A DNA stretch of 10,365 nt, from the NCBI GenBank assembly GCA_030630165.1, contig DAOVNN010000074.1, positions 1-10,365 on the forward strand. The letters are read 5' to 3'. The notes beneath the pieces were generated by a model. The model was not told where the DNA came from, ran no database searches, and saw nothing but the letters and a program-made list of their open reading frames with translations. Origin of the DNA: Candidatus Krumholzibacteriota bacterium. GTDB lineage: Bacteria; Krumholzibacteriota; Krumholzibacteriia; Krumholzibacteriales; Krumholzibacteriaceae. How positions within the stretch are numbered: the first letter of the stretch is position 1; each line of letters opens with the position of its first letter. This document shows, one piece after another, positions 1-5,146 of the stretch. Made by a program: the position numbers and the translations under genes.

Positions 1-577
1 GGGATAGAAGGGTCACCCTGATCCAGTTCCATTGAGCGGGGCCGACCTGGCCGGTGGATATGGCGATGATAAAGATGATCAGGATTATCAGCAGCACGCC
101 GCGAAACGGTGTCAACTCCCTCCACTGGCGGAGGATGGTTCCGTGAGAGAAACATCTGCACCGCTCTTCATCGTGCACCTGGAGGCTGACGCAACCCTCG
201 TCCTGCTTTCGGACAAAGGTGTCCGTGAGCATTCCGGCTAAAATCCCGATGACAAGCAGCACGATGCTGAGAATGACCGCCTGTCGCGGGATCATGGCGA
301 ACATCAGGAACGCCTCGTCACCGCTGGTTGCGATCATGGCGGTAACCACCGCGCCAACGGTCAGCATCCGGTGGGAATACATGCCCACAACCATAAATGC
401 GCCCAGACAGCCGGGTGTCGCGCCGAGCATTGCGGCAACGGCATACTGGCCCAATCGGTTCCTGGCCAGTTTTTTACTAAGCAATCCTCTGGTAAAGACG
501 TTGACGTATTCGATCACCAGCATCATAACGAAGACGAAGCCGGTGATGCCGATAGCGTGATTGAATACCTGCAGCAT
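1..577 (-). CDS. Putative 10-TM heavy-metal exporter (ArsP_2 / 'putative manganese transporter' family), N-terminal part
   Basis: A minus-strand frame is open from 577 to the window edge (192 codons, 3' end outside). The translation has hydrophobic helices at about residues 5-25, 45-70, 72-90, 98-120 and 160-180. It carries the signature LGATPGCLGAFMVVGMYSH followed by GAVVTAMIATSGDEAF, which I recognise from the PF11449 putative heavy-metal exporter family, an integral inner-membrane protein. The substrate is not established; family names suggest Mn or another heavy metal. Between helices lies a hydrophilic Cys/His-rich loop (DEGC...VHDEERCRCFSH) that could bind metal. ATG 577 is the first start in the frame and has a GAGGGGG sequence just upstream. 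The gene lies 73 bp behind the DUF134 gene on the same strand with no terminator between, so it is probably cotranscribed from the 1010-1038 promoter. Family assignment is fairly sure; substrate is open. Confidence 0.82.
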   Translation of the reverse strand, partial: MLQVFNHAIGITGFVFVMMLVIEYVNVFTRGLLSKKLARNRLGQYAVAAMLGATPGCLGAFMVVGMYSHRMLTVGAVVTAMIATSGDEAFLMFAMIPRQAVILSIVLLVIGILAGMLTDTFVRKQDEGCVSLQVHDEERCRCFSHGTILRQWRELTPFRGVLLIILIIFIIAISTGQVGPAQWNWIRVTLLS

Positions 578-650
578 ATATACCGCCCCCTCACTGACGG
601 GGTCCGGATCGGAGATACCTTCTTGAAGCGATGAAGATTCTGGTCCGCGA

Positions 651-977
651 TTACTTGCGGTCCCGGTCCTCGACGTCGATCGTTTCGATCGTTTCGATCG
701 TGCCGCCCTCGACCCGGATCGCCAGGCCGTATACCAGCGCCAGTGCGGTCTTGCGGCGGGCCTCTGCCAGGATGCGTCCGGCCGTCGCGCGCGAGACATT
801 CATCATCTTGCCGATTTCTTCGTGTGACAGTCCTTCCACATCCGCCAGCCGGATCGCCTCGAGCTCGTCGAGCCCGAGGGCTACCTCTTCGAGCACCCTC
901 ATCGGTACTCCGGCAGGCTTGAAATAGACGACCGCGGGATCGTGTCGCACGGCGCGTGGTTTCGGTGGTCGCGGCAT
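651..977 (-). CDS. UPF0251 / DUF134 family helix-turn-helix DNA-binding protein
   Basis: The 108-residue product has the full UPF0251 pattern: N-terminal PRPPKPR, the YFKPAGVPMRVLEEVALGLD segment, DELEAIRLADVEGLSHEEIG, then a sigma-like recognition helix (VSRATAGRILAEARRK, residues 61-76). It is expected to be a cytoplasmic DNA-binding regulator. Many relatives have a Cys in the N-terminal PRPPKC motif; here it is Pro (PKPR) and the protein has no cysteine at all, so Cys-based metal or redox sensing is unlikely in this copy. The C-terminal tail contains a repeated TIE unit encoded by a 9-bp tandem repeat. The start is supported by AGGAG six bases upstream. It is divergent from the orange-protein-like operon, and its promoter lies inside a perfect palindrome, so it probably autoregulates and controls both arms (inference). 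DUF134 genes are known neighbours of ORP clusters. Confidence 0.9.
   Translation of the reverse strand: MPRPPKPRAVRHDPAVVYFKPAGVPMRVLEEVALGLDELEAIRLADVEGLSHEEIGKMMNVSRATAGRILAEARRKTALALVYGLAIRVEGGTIETIETIDVEDRDRK
677..700. repeat. Short 9-bp tandem repeat inside the DUF134 gene
   Basis: The unit CGATCGTTT occurs at 677-685 and 686-694, then partially to 700. On the coding (minus) strand it encodes the repeated Thr-Ile-Glu residues near the protein C-terminus. The unit length is a multiple of three, so copy-number change by slippage would keep the frame. Confidence 0.8.
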
Positions 978-990
978 TGAAAACTCCTGT

Positions 991-1019
991 TTGACTTTTC
1001 CTGGTTATGAGTATATACT
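991..1019 (+). promoter_or_regulatory. Sigma70-type promoter for the rightward operon
   Basis: TTGACT (991-996) is separated by exactly 17 bp from TATACT (1014-1019), which is close to consensus. Predicted transcription start is near 1026, giving a leader of about 50 nt before the ATG at 1077. The -10 box lies in the central palindrome and overlaps the opposing -10 box. Confidence 0.75.
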
Positions 1020-1026
1020 CATAACC
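1003..1026. promoter_or_regulatory. Perfect 24-bp palindromic operator between DUF134 and the ORP-like operon
   Basis: The half-site GGTTATGAGTAT is followed directly by its exact reverse complement, giving a 24-bp perfect palindrome with its centre at 1014/1015. Symmetry continues outward: TTTGAC at 990-995 is mirrored by GTCAAA at 1034-1039 at the same distance from the centre. It covers the -10 boxes of both divergent promoters, so a bound dimer would block both. The DUF134 protein encoded alongside is the obvious candidate ligand (inference from position). Confidence 0.85.
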
Positions 1027-1038
1027 GAGGTTTGTCAA
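1010..1038 (-). promoter_or_regulatory. Sigma70-type promoter for the leftward DUF134-exporter arm
   Basis: Read on the minus strand, TTGACA (1038-1033) is followed after 17 bp by TATACT (1015-1010). Predicted start is near 1003, about 26 nt before the DUF134 ATG at 977. Its -10 shares bases 1014-1015 with the rightward -10, so both polymerases melt the same short AT-rich core. Confidence 0.75.
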
Positions 1039-1076
1039 ATCCAGAATTTTTACTTTGTCAGGAACAGGAGGCTATC

Positions 1077-1436
1077 ATGAAACTGATCATCACTTCTCAG
1101 GGCATGGATCCGGCAGACGCGGTCGATCCCCGATTCGGCCGAGCGAGGTATTTCATCCTTTTCGATACCGATAGCGAAGAATTCAAGGTGCTGGATAACG
1201 CGGATCAGGTCGAAGCTTCCCAGGGAGCGGGAGTCCAGGCGGCCCAGAACGTAGTGAACAGCGGGGCGGAGATCCTGTTGACCGGTGCCTGCGGCCCCAA
1301 AGCCTTCGAGGTGCTGTCCGCGGCGAGCATTAAGATATACTCCGGAATAAAGGGGACGGTTCAGGAGGCTGTGCAGGCGTGGCGGCAGAACGAACTCGAA
1401 TTGCTCAACGGCCCCGACAGTCCGCAGCGGCATTGA
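1077..1436 (+). CDS. NifX/NifB-C-terminal-like dinitrogenase iron-molybdenum cofactor family protein (orange-protein-like)
   Basis: The 119-residue product is a single-domain member of the Nitro_FeMo-Co family (PF02579). It shows the N-terminal beta strand MKLIITSQG, VDPRFGRARYFILFD (residues 17-30), the central GAGVQAAQNVVNSGAEILLTGACGPKAFEVL (51-80), and a C-terminal IYSGIKGTVQEAVQAW helix. This fold binds metal clusters; the relative ORP of Desulfovibrio holds a Mo-Cu sulfide cluster, whereas NifX/NafY bind FeMo-co precursors. ATG 1077 is preferred over an upstream ATG at 1032 because it has AGGAGG about six bases upstream and begins exactly at the family's N-terminus. It is first in the operon and sits 16 bp before the first MinD-type ATPase, which carries the usual ORP-partner architecture. 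No nif genes are visible, so an ORP-like role is more likely than nitrogenase maturation (inference). Confidence 0.9.
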   Translation: MKLIITSQGMDPADAVDPRFGRARYFILFDTDSEEFKVLDNADQVEASQGAGVQAAQNVVNSGAEILLTGACGPKAFEVLSAASIKIYSGIKGTVQEAVQAWRQNELELLNGPDSPQRH

Positions 1437-1452
1437 CCATGGAGGCGAAATC

Positions 1453-2304
1453 ATGCGGATAGCAGTGGCAAGCGGCAAGGGCGGGACGGGGAAGACGACC
1501 GTTGCCGTCAATCTGGCGATCACTGCCGTACGGGCGGGCCAGGCGGTTCACCTGTGCGATTGCGACGTCGAGGAACCAAACGCCCACATCTTTCTGAATC
1601 CTGATATCAAAGAGGCCGGACCGGTAAAGGTCCCTTTCCCCGTAGTGGATCAGGAGAAATGCGATCATTGCGGCAAATGCGCCGAGATCTGTGAATTCAA
1701 CGCGATAGCAAGTCTGCCCGACAGCACGATAGTCTTCGGCGACCTCTGTCACAGCTGTTCAGGGTGCTGGCTTGTCTGCCCCACCGGAGCCATCGCGAAG
1801 GGCGAGCGGATCCTGGGGGAAGTGGGATCGGGAACCGCTCACTCGATGTCCTTCAGTCAGGGGCTGCTGCGGGTCGGGGAAACAGTCGTGCCGCCTGTGA
1901 TCCAGGTGGTGAAGGAGAAGTCCGCCGGCTCACCCTGGGCGATCCTCGATTCGCCGCCGGGGACGACCTGCCCCGTGGTCGAGACGCTGCGGGATGTGGA
2001 TTTCGTGGTTCTGGTCACCGAGCCCACGCCATTCGGGATGCACGACCTTGACCTGGCCGTGAAGCTGGCCCGGGTCCTGGGCCAGCCGTTCGGCGTAGTG
2101 ATCAACAGGGATATCCCCGGCCATGACATGATCGATCAGTACTGCGCTCGTGAGGGTATCGAGATACTGGTCAGGATACCGTTCCGGCGCGGAGTGGCAG
2201 AAGCCTGCGCTGAAGGAGCGCTGGCCATAGATGTGGACGCCGATGTGGCTGCCTCGATGACGGATCTTTTCCAGGCACTGCGGGCGCGGGAGGTTACATC
2301 ATGA
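1453..2304 (+). CDS. MinD/Mrp-superfamily P-loop ATPase with inserted 2[4Fe-4S] ferredoxin domain (first copy)
   Basis: The 283-residue cytoplasmic ATPase starts with the deviant Walker A motif SGKGGTGKTT (residues 7-16, signature Lys9). CDCDVEEPNAH (35-45) is the A' region and DSPPGTTCP (166-174) is the Walker B/switch II region. Inserted between these is a bacterial-type ferredoxin domain: C70-x2-C73-x2-C76-x3-C80 and C99-x2-C102-x2-C105-x3-C109-P, enough for two [4Fe-4S] clusters. Proteins of this build pair in ORP clusters and are thought to couple ATP hydrolysis to handling of a metal cluster or to positioning in the cell; the precise job is not settled. GGAGG seven bases upstream supports ATG 1453. 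Its stop overlaps the next ATPase start as ATGA, so the two are translationally coupled and probably act as a heterodimer (inference). Confidence 0.92.
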   Translation: MRIAVASGKGGTGKTTVAVNLAITAVRAGQAVHLCDCDVEEPNAHIFLNPDIKEAGPVKVPFPVVDQEKCDHCGKCAEICEFNAIASLPDSTIVFGDLCHSCSGCWLVCPTGAIAKGERILGEVGSGTAHSMSFSQGLLRVGETVVPPVIQVVKEKSAGSPWAILDSPPGTTCPVVETLRDVDFVVLVTEPTPFGMHDLDLAVKLARVLGQPFGVVINRDIPGHDMIDQYCAREGIEILVRIPFRRGVAEACAEGALAIDVDADVAASMTDLFQALRAREVTS

Positions 2305-3224
2305 CAGAACTCGTCGTATGCAGCGGCAAGGGCGGCACGGGCAAGACAAGCGTGGTGGCAAGCATGGCGGCCCTGGCCAGGGATTTCGTCATGGCGGACT
2401 GCGACGTCGACGCGGCCAACCTGCACCTCGTCCTCACTCCGCAGAAACAAGAGACCACACCTTTCATCGCCGGCCATATTGCCCATATCCGGGAAGAAGA
2501 CTGCACAGGATGCGGGGAGTGCCACTCCCTGTGTCAGTTCTCGTCCATCGACAGGATCGATGACGAGGTCAACGGGCCGACCTTTCGGGTCGATCCTGTC
2601 GCATGCGAGGGCTGCGGCGTATGCGTTCATTTCTGTCCGGTCGACGCCATCGACTTTCCCGACTCGCAGTGCGGTGAATGGAGCTTCTCGCAGACGCGGT
2701 TTGGTCCACTGGTGCATGCCGAGCTGGGTGTGGGCGCCGAGAATTCCGGCAAACTCGTCAGCCTGGTCCGGGAGCAGGCGCGGCTGGCCGCGCAGCGATC
2801 GGGGGCCGATCTGATCCTTATCGACGGTCCGCCGGGAATAGGCTGTCCCGTGACAGCGGCTCTGACGGGCGCTGATCTCACTCTGCTGGTGACCGAGCCG
2901 AGCCTTTCCGGACTGCACGATCTGCAGAGGGTGCTCGATCTTGCCGATCACTTTGGAGTACCGCCCCTCGTCTGCATCAATAAGTTCGACCTCAGCCCGC
3001 CCCTCAGCCTGCAGATCGAAGAGTCCTGCAGGGAGCGCGGTGTTCCCGTAGTCGGCCGGATCCCTTACGAGCCCCTGGTGAACGATGCGCAGATCGCCGG
3101 GCTCAGCCTGGTCGAGTTCGCCCCCGACAGCGAGGCAGCGCAATCGATTACCGCCGTCTGGCGCCAGGTCGAGCACCAGGTTGCCGGCCTGGCAGTGAAC
3201 GGGAAGAATGATGACAAACACTGA
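2301..3224 (+). CDS. MinD/Mrp-superfamily P-loop ATPase with inserted 2[4Fe-4S] ferredoxin domain (second copy)
   Basis: The 307-residue paralogue of the preceding gene has the same layout. Deviant Walker A is SGKGGTGKTS (8-17, signature Lys10), ADCDVDAANLH is at 32-42, and IDGPPGIGCPVTAAL spans the switch II region (Asp175). The ferredoxin insert is C68-x2-C71-x2-C74-x3-C78 and C102-x2-C105-x2-C108-x3-C112. All eight cluster ligands and both nucleotide motifs are intact, so both copies should be active. The start overlaps the first ATPase stop (ATGA) and has GGGAGG seven bases upstream. Sequence divergence between the two copies is high enough that this is an old duplication, matching the paired ATPases of ORP loci, rather than a recent one. 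Confidence 0.92.
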   Translation: MTELVVCSGKGGTGKTSVVASMAALARDFVMADCDVDAANLHLVLTPQKQETTPFIAGHIAHIREEDCTGCGECHSLCQFSSIDRIDDEVNGPTFRVDPVACEGCGVCVHFCPVDAIDFPDSQCGEWSFSQTRFGPLVHAELGVGAENSGKLVSLVREQARLAAQRSGADLILIDGPPGIGCPVTAALTGADLTLLVTEPSLSGLHDLQRVLDLADHFGVPPLVCINKFDLSPPLSLQIEESCRERGVPVVGRIPYEPLVNDAQIAGLSLVEFAPDSEAAQSITAVWRQVEHQVAGLAVNGKNDDKH

Positions 3225-3237
3225 GAAGGAGAAGATC

Positions 3238-3666
3238 ATGAACACTCCGGATGATAGGGATGAATCTTCCCCGGTGCGGTCACACCCTCATTGCTGGGTG
3301 TGCAGCCCCGACAATGGACACGGGCTGGGCGTGGAATTCAGAGACGACTCCATGGGCGGGGTAGAAGGGGTTTTCCCCTGCGACGAGGCATTCACCGGAT
3401 ATGCTGGATTATTGCATGGGGGTGTGATCTCTTCGCTTCTTGATGGCGCAATGACAAACTGCCTGCTTTCACGAGGCCTGATCGCGGTGACTGCCGATCT
3501 GCAGGTCCGCTTTCATCATCCGGTCCAGATCGGCCTGACCGCGACGATACGAGCCTGGTTGAAAGATACACGCAGCCTGGTTTATATTCTGGGAGCGGAA
3601 CTTCTGCAGAACGGCGTGGTATGCGCAACGGCCGTCGGCAAGTTCATGAAGCATCCGCTGGAATGA
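3238..3666 (+). CDS. PaaI-type hotdog-fold acyl-CoA thioesterase
   Basis: The 142-residue product fits the 4HBT/PaaI hotdog family. HCWVCSPDNGHGLGVEF (residues 18-34) is the common N-terminal signature of this subgroup, followed by GLLHGGVISSLLDGAMTNCL (58-76). In that segment the HGG at 60-62 and Asp69 match the active-site region on the long hotdog helix. A C-terminal strand set follows (VQIGLTATIRAWLKD and later). It is expected to hydrolyse a small acyl-CoA or aryl-CoA thioester in the cytoplasm; the substrate cannot be read from the sequence. I prefer ATG 3238 over the upstream ATG at 3208 because AAGGAG lies about six bases upstream and the longer form would overlap the ATPase gene by 17 nt. 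A thioesterase is not a standard ORP-cluster member, so this is either an operon passenger or a link to CoA metabolism such as that encoded downstream. Confidence 0.88.
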   Translation: MNTPDDRDESSPVRSHPHCWVCSPDNGHGLGVEFRDDSMGGVEGVFPCDEAFTGYAGLLHGGVISSLLDGAMTNCLLSRGLIAVTADLQVRFHHPVQIGLTATIRAWLKDTRSLVYILGAELLQNGVVCATAVGKFMKHPLE

Positions 3667-3686
3667 CAGTCAGAACAGGGGGCGCG

Positions 3687-4124
3687 ATGAAAAAGATAGG
3701 AATCATCATCTGCGATCGTTACCACACGTGCGCCGGGGGTAAGTGCCTGCGGTCGCTTCGCGAGCGCGAGGGAGGATTTGCCCGGTACGCCGATGAAGAG
3801 GTCGAGCTTGTCGGGTACACGACATGCGGGGGATGCCCCGGGGGCAATGTGGAGTATGCCCCTGAAGAGATGAAGAAGAACGGAGCGGATGTGGTGCATC
3901 TCGCCACAGGCCTTGTAGTGGGATACCCTCCGTGTCCCCGCCTCGATTATTTCCGGGAGTTTATCCCGCGCAAGTTCGGGATGGAAGTAGTCGTCGGCAC
4001 CCATCCGATACCTGAGAAATACAATCTCATCCACGAGGACCTGGGAACCTGGCCGACGATGGCCGCAAGGGAAGATCTCCAGGATCTCCTCGCTGACCAG
4101 GAGACACGGCTGGCATACGACTGA
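3687..4124 (+). CDS. CGGC-domain protein (putative metal-binding)
   Basis: The 145-residue product matches the CGGC family (PF08821). The N-terminal strand KIGIIICDRYHTCAGGKC has two Cys (15, 20), YTTCGGCPGGNVEY holds the name-giving CGGC at 47-50, HLATGLVVGYPPCPRLDYF follows, and the C-terminal VVVGTHPIPEKY is at 101-112. The conserved cysteines suggest a metal or cluster ligand role, but no activity is established for the family. The start ATG 3687 has AGGGGG shortly upstream and lies 20 bp after the thioesterase stop, making it the last gene of the operon before the hairpin at 4150. Relatives occur mostly in anaerobes, often near redox or metal genes. Its inclusion strengthens the view that the operon manages a metal centre. 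Confidence 0.87.
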   Translation: MKKIGIIICDRYHTCAGGKCLRSLREREGGFARYADEEVELVGYTTCGGCPGGNVEYAPEEMKKNGADVVHLATGLVVGYPPCPRLDYFREFIPRKFGMEVVVGTHPIPEKYNLIHEDLGTWPTMAAREDLQDLLADQETRLAYD

Positions 4125-4149
4125 GGCTGGTATCCTTCGAAAACAAAAT

Positions 4150-4185
4150 AAAGCGGGGACCGGGATTTCTCCCGGCCCCCGCTTT
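4150..4185. terminator. Bidirectional intrinsic terminator between convergent genes
   Basis: A 16-bp stem with one mismatch (AAAGCGGGGACCGGGA against its partner) closes a four-base TTTC loop. On the plus strand only TTT follows. On the minus strand the stem is followed by an interrupted T-rich tract (TTTATTTTGTTTT). It therefore serves best as terminator for the leftward basic-protein gene, and more weakly for the rightward operon. Confidence 0.85.
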
Positions 4186-4214
4186 CGTCGCAGGCTGGTC
4201 GGCCTTCCGGGTAG

Positions 4215-4688
4215 TTATCTTCCTCTATATTCGCGTCCGTCATAATAGGTCACTCTGTGTTTGCGCTTGCCATGGCGCTTCGCGTGTCTCCGCTCCTCGT
4301 TGAGGAACCTGTTCCAGCTCTTCCGGTGCATCGCGGCGCGGATAACCGGACGGGGCATGTGCAGCCAGCGTCCTATCTCGAACCAGTTGTATCCGTGGCG
4401 CCTGAGCCGGAGCAGTTCTCCATACCGTACGCCGGTGTACCAGGTCATGCGTCGCGCGATCATCCTGTCCCGTCTCGTGATCTCGTACCTCATGTACCTG
4501 CGGGCCGGGATGCGCCTGTCCTGGTCGATACGGTAGTAACAGGAGGGATCGTTGCTCGCGTGTATCCTCACGTTGGGAGTGTGAAAGGTTGCAGCGACTC
4601 GGAAACCCGCGCGGGCATCCGTCATGAACCCTGTCACGACTGCGAGCGCCAGGCCGGAAGCCATCAGGCTCATTCGCAACTTCTTCAT
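4215..4688 (-). CDS. Small basic secreted protein of unknown function
   Basis: The 157-residue product begins with a clear Sec signal peptide: MKKLRMSLM, a hydrophobic core to about residue 20, then a probable cleavage after ARA at 25-27. The mature part is extremely rich in Arg, Lys, His and Tyr, so it should be strongly positive and could bind nucleic acid, polyanionic surface polymer or metal in the periplasm. Residues 83-120 (WYTGVRYGELLRLRRHGYNW, then FEIGRWLHMPRPVIRAA) form a helix-turn-helix-like segment with the pattern L-R-x2-G-Y-x-W-x-E-I-G. Similar segments occur in uncharacterised secreted proteins of anaerobes, as far as I recall. It has a strong AGGAGG six bases before ATG 4688. 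Convergent to the ORP-like operon, it shares the terminator at 4150. I do not recognise a characterised family, and no function is assigned. Confidence 0.8.
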   Translation of the reverse strand: MKKLRMSLMASGLALAVVTGFMTDARAGFRVAATFHTPNVRIHASNDPSCYYRIDQDRRIPARRYMRYEITRRDRMIARRMTWYTGVRYGELLRLRRHGYNWFEIGRWLHMPRPVIRAAMHRKSWNRFLNEERRHAKRHGKRKHRVTYYDGREYRGR

Positions 4689-4809
4689 GAGACACCTCCT
4701 GTTTCGGCCGCCCCTATTGGCGACTCGGTCATATGTTACTGCATACCTCGTACCGGAAACGAATAAGTGGGATATCTGCTAATATTACAGCAAGATACAC
4801 AACCCGCCA

Positions 4810-4871
4810 TGTCCGCGTAAGTGGACACATTCTGGAGTCCGCAGGGTAATTCTCGTCCTTAATAGAGGACA
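4810..4871. repeat. Small inverted-repeat element with TGTCC...GGACA ends
   Basis: The segment starts TGTCC (4810) and ends GGACA (4871). It contains two hairpins: TGTCCGC-GTAA-GTGGACA (4810-4827, one G.T pair) and GTCCT-TAATAG-AGGAC (4855-4870). It lies just beyond the toxin remnant and codes for nothing obvious. It may be a transposon end remnant or a tiny MITE-like element; no target-site duplication is visible. The rest of 4689-4887 holds nothing I can assign beyond the upstream region of the basic-protein gene. Confidence 0.35.
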
Positions 4872-4887
4872 TTCGGGGGGTCATGTT

Positions 4888-5146
4888 TTATTGCCAGGGA
4901 CCGGCTGCTTTCCAGATCTTTCTAAATGGTTTGTCGCTTGTAATTGCAGATGAGACAGGCCCGAGAAATTTTCTAATAGAAGCGGAAATCTCAGCGAATC
5001 GCGTGAGTGCTTTTTGAAAGCCTGTAGATAAATCTTTCTATCGCAAAATGCTGCAGGAGCTCGTTGAAGGGCCGGTCTGTTTCCCTGGCCTTGTCGAGTA
5101 GTTGTTGATGCACCGAAACGGCGAGGTTTCTGATCTCCCGCGGCAT
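4888..5146 (-). pseudogene. abiEii: AbiEii toxin remnant, internally deleted (nucleotidyltransferase core lost)
   Basis: On the minus strand an ORF starts at ATG 5146, overlapping the antitoxin stop as TGATG. It reads MPREIRNLAVSVHQQLLDKA to ...FIYRLSKSTHAIR, stopping at 4991 after 51 codons. This is the conserved N-terminus of AbiEii-type toxins. The continuation expected there, a RFVLKG-type segment and then the nucleotidyltransferase motif with its catalytic aspartates, is absent. Instead a frame shifted by one reads LTRFAEISASIRKFLGPVSS to ...FRKIWKAAGPWQ, stopping at 4888. This looks like the extreme C-terminus of the same family, with its FLGP and W...GPW pattern. The gene therefore seems to have lost most of its roughly 300 codons through one deletion near 4993-5005, with a frame change. 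No toxin activity is expected. The N-terminal match is strong; the C-terminal match is by pattern and less certain. Confidence 0.78.

Noticed and set aside
219..634. Plus-strand open frames opposite the exporter
   Set aside because: They are reverse images of the exporter gene, whose minus-strand translation shows the ATSGDEAF and PGCLGAF signatures.
1032..1076. Upstream ATG at 1032 as start of the NifX-like gene
   Set aside because: It would add residues outside the family domain and lies almost at the predicted transcription start; ATG 1077 has the ribosome-binding site.
2136..3245. Long minus-strand open frame (369 codons) opposite the second MinD-type ATPase
   Set aside because: It is antisense to a gene with complete family motifs, and its translation has no recognisable domain; a shadow of GC-rich codon use.
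4257..4766. Plus-strand 169-codon frame opposite the basic secreted protein
   Set aside because: The minus frame has a textbook signal peptide, a perfect Shine-Dalgarno and a terminator at the right end; the plus frame has none of these.
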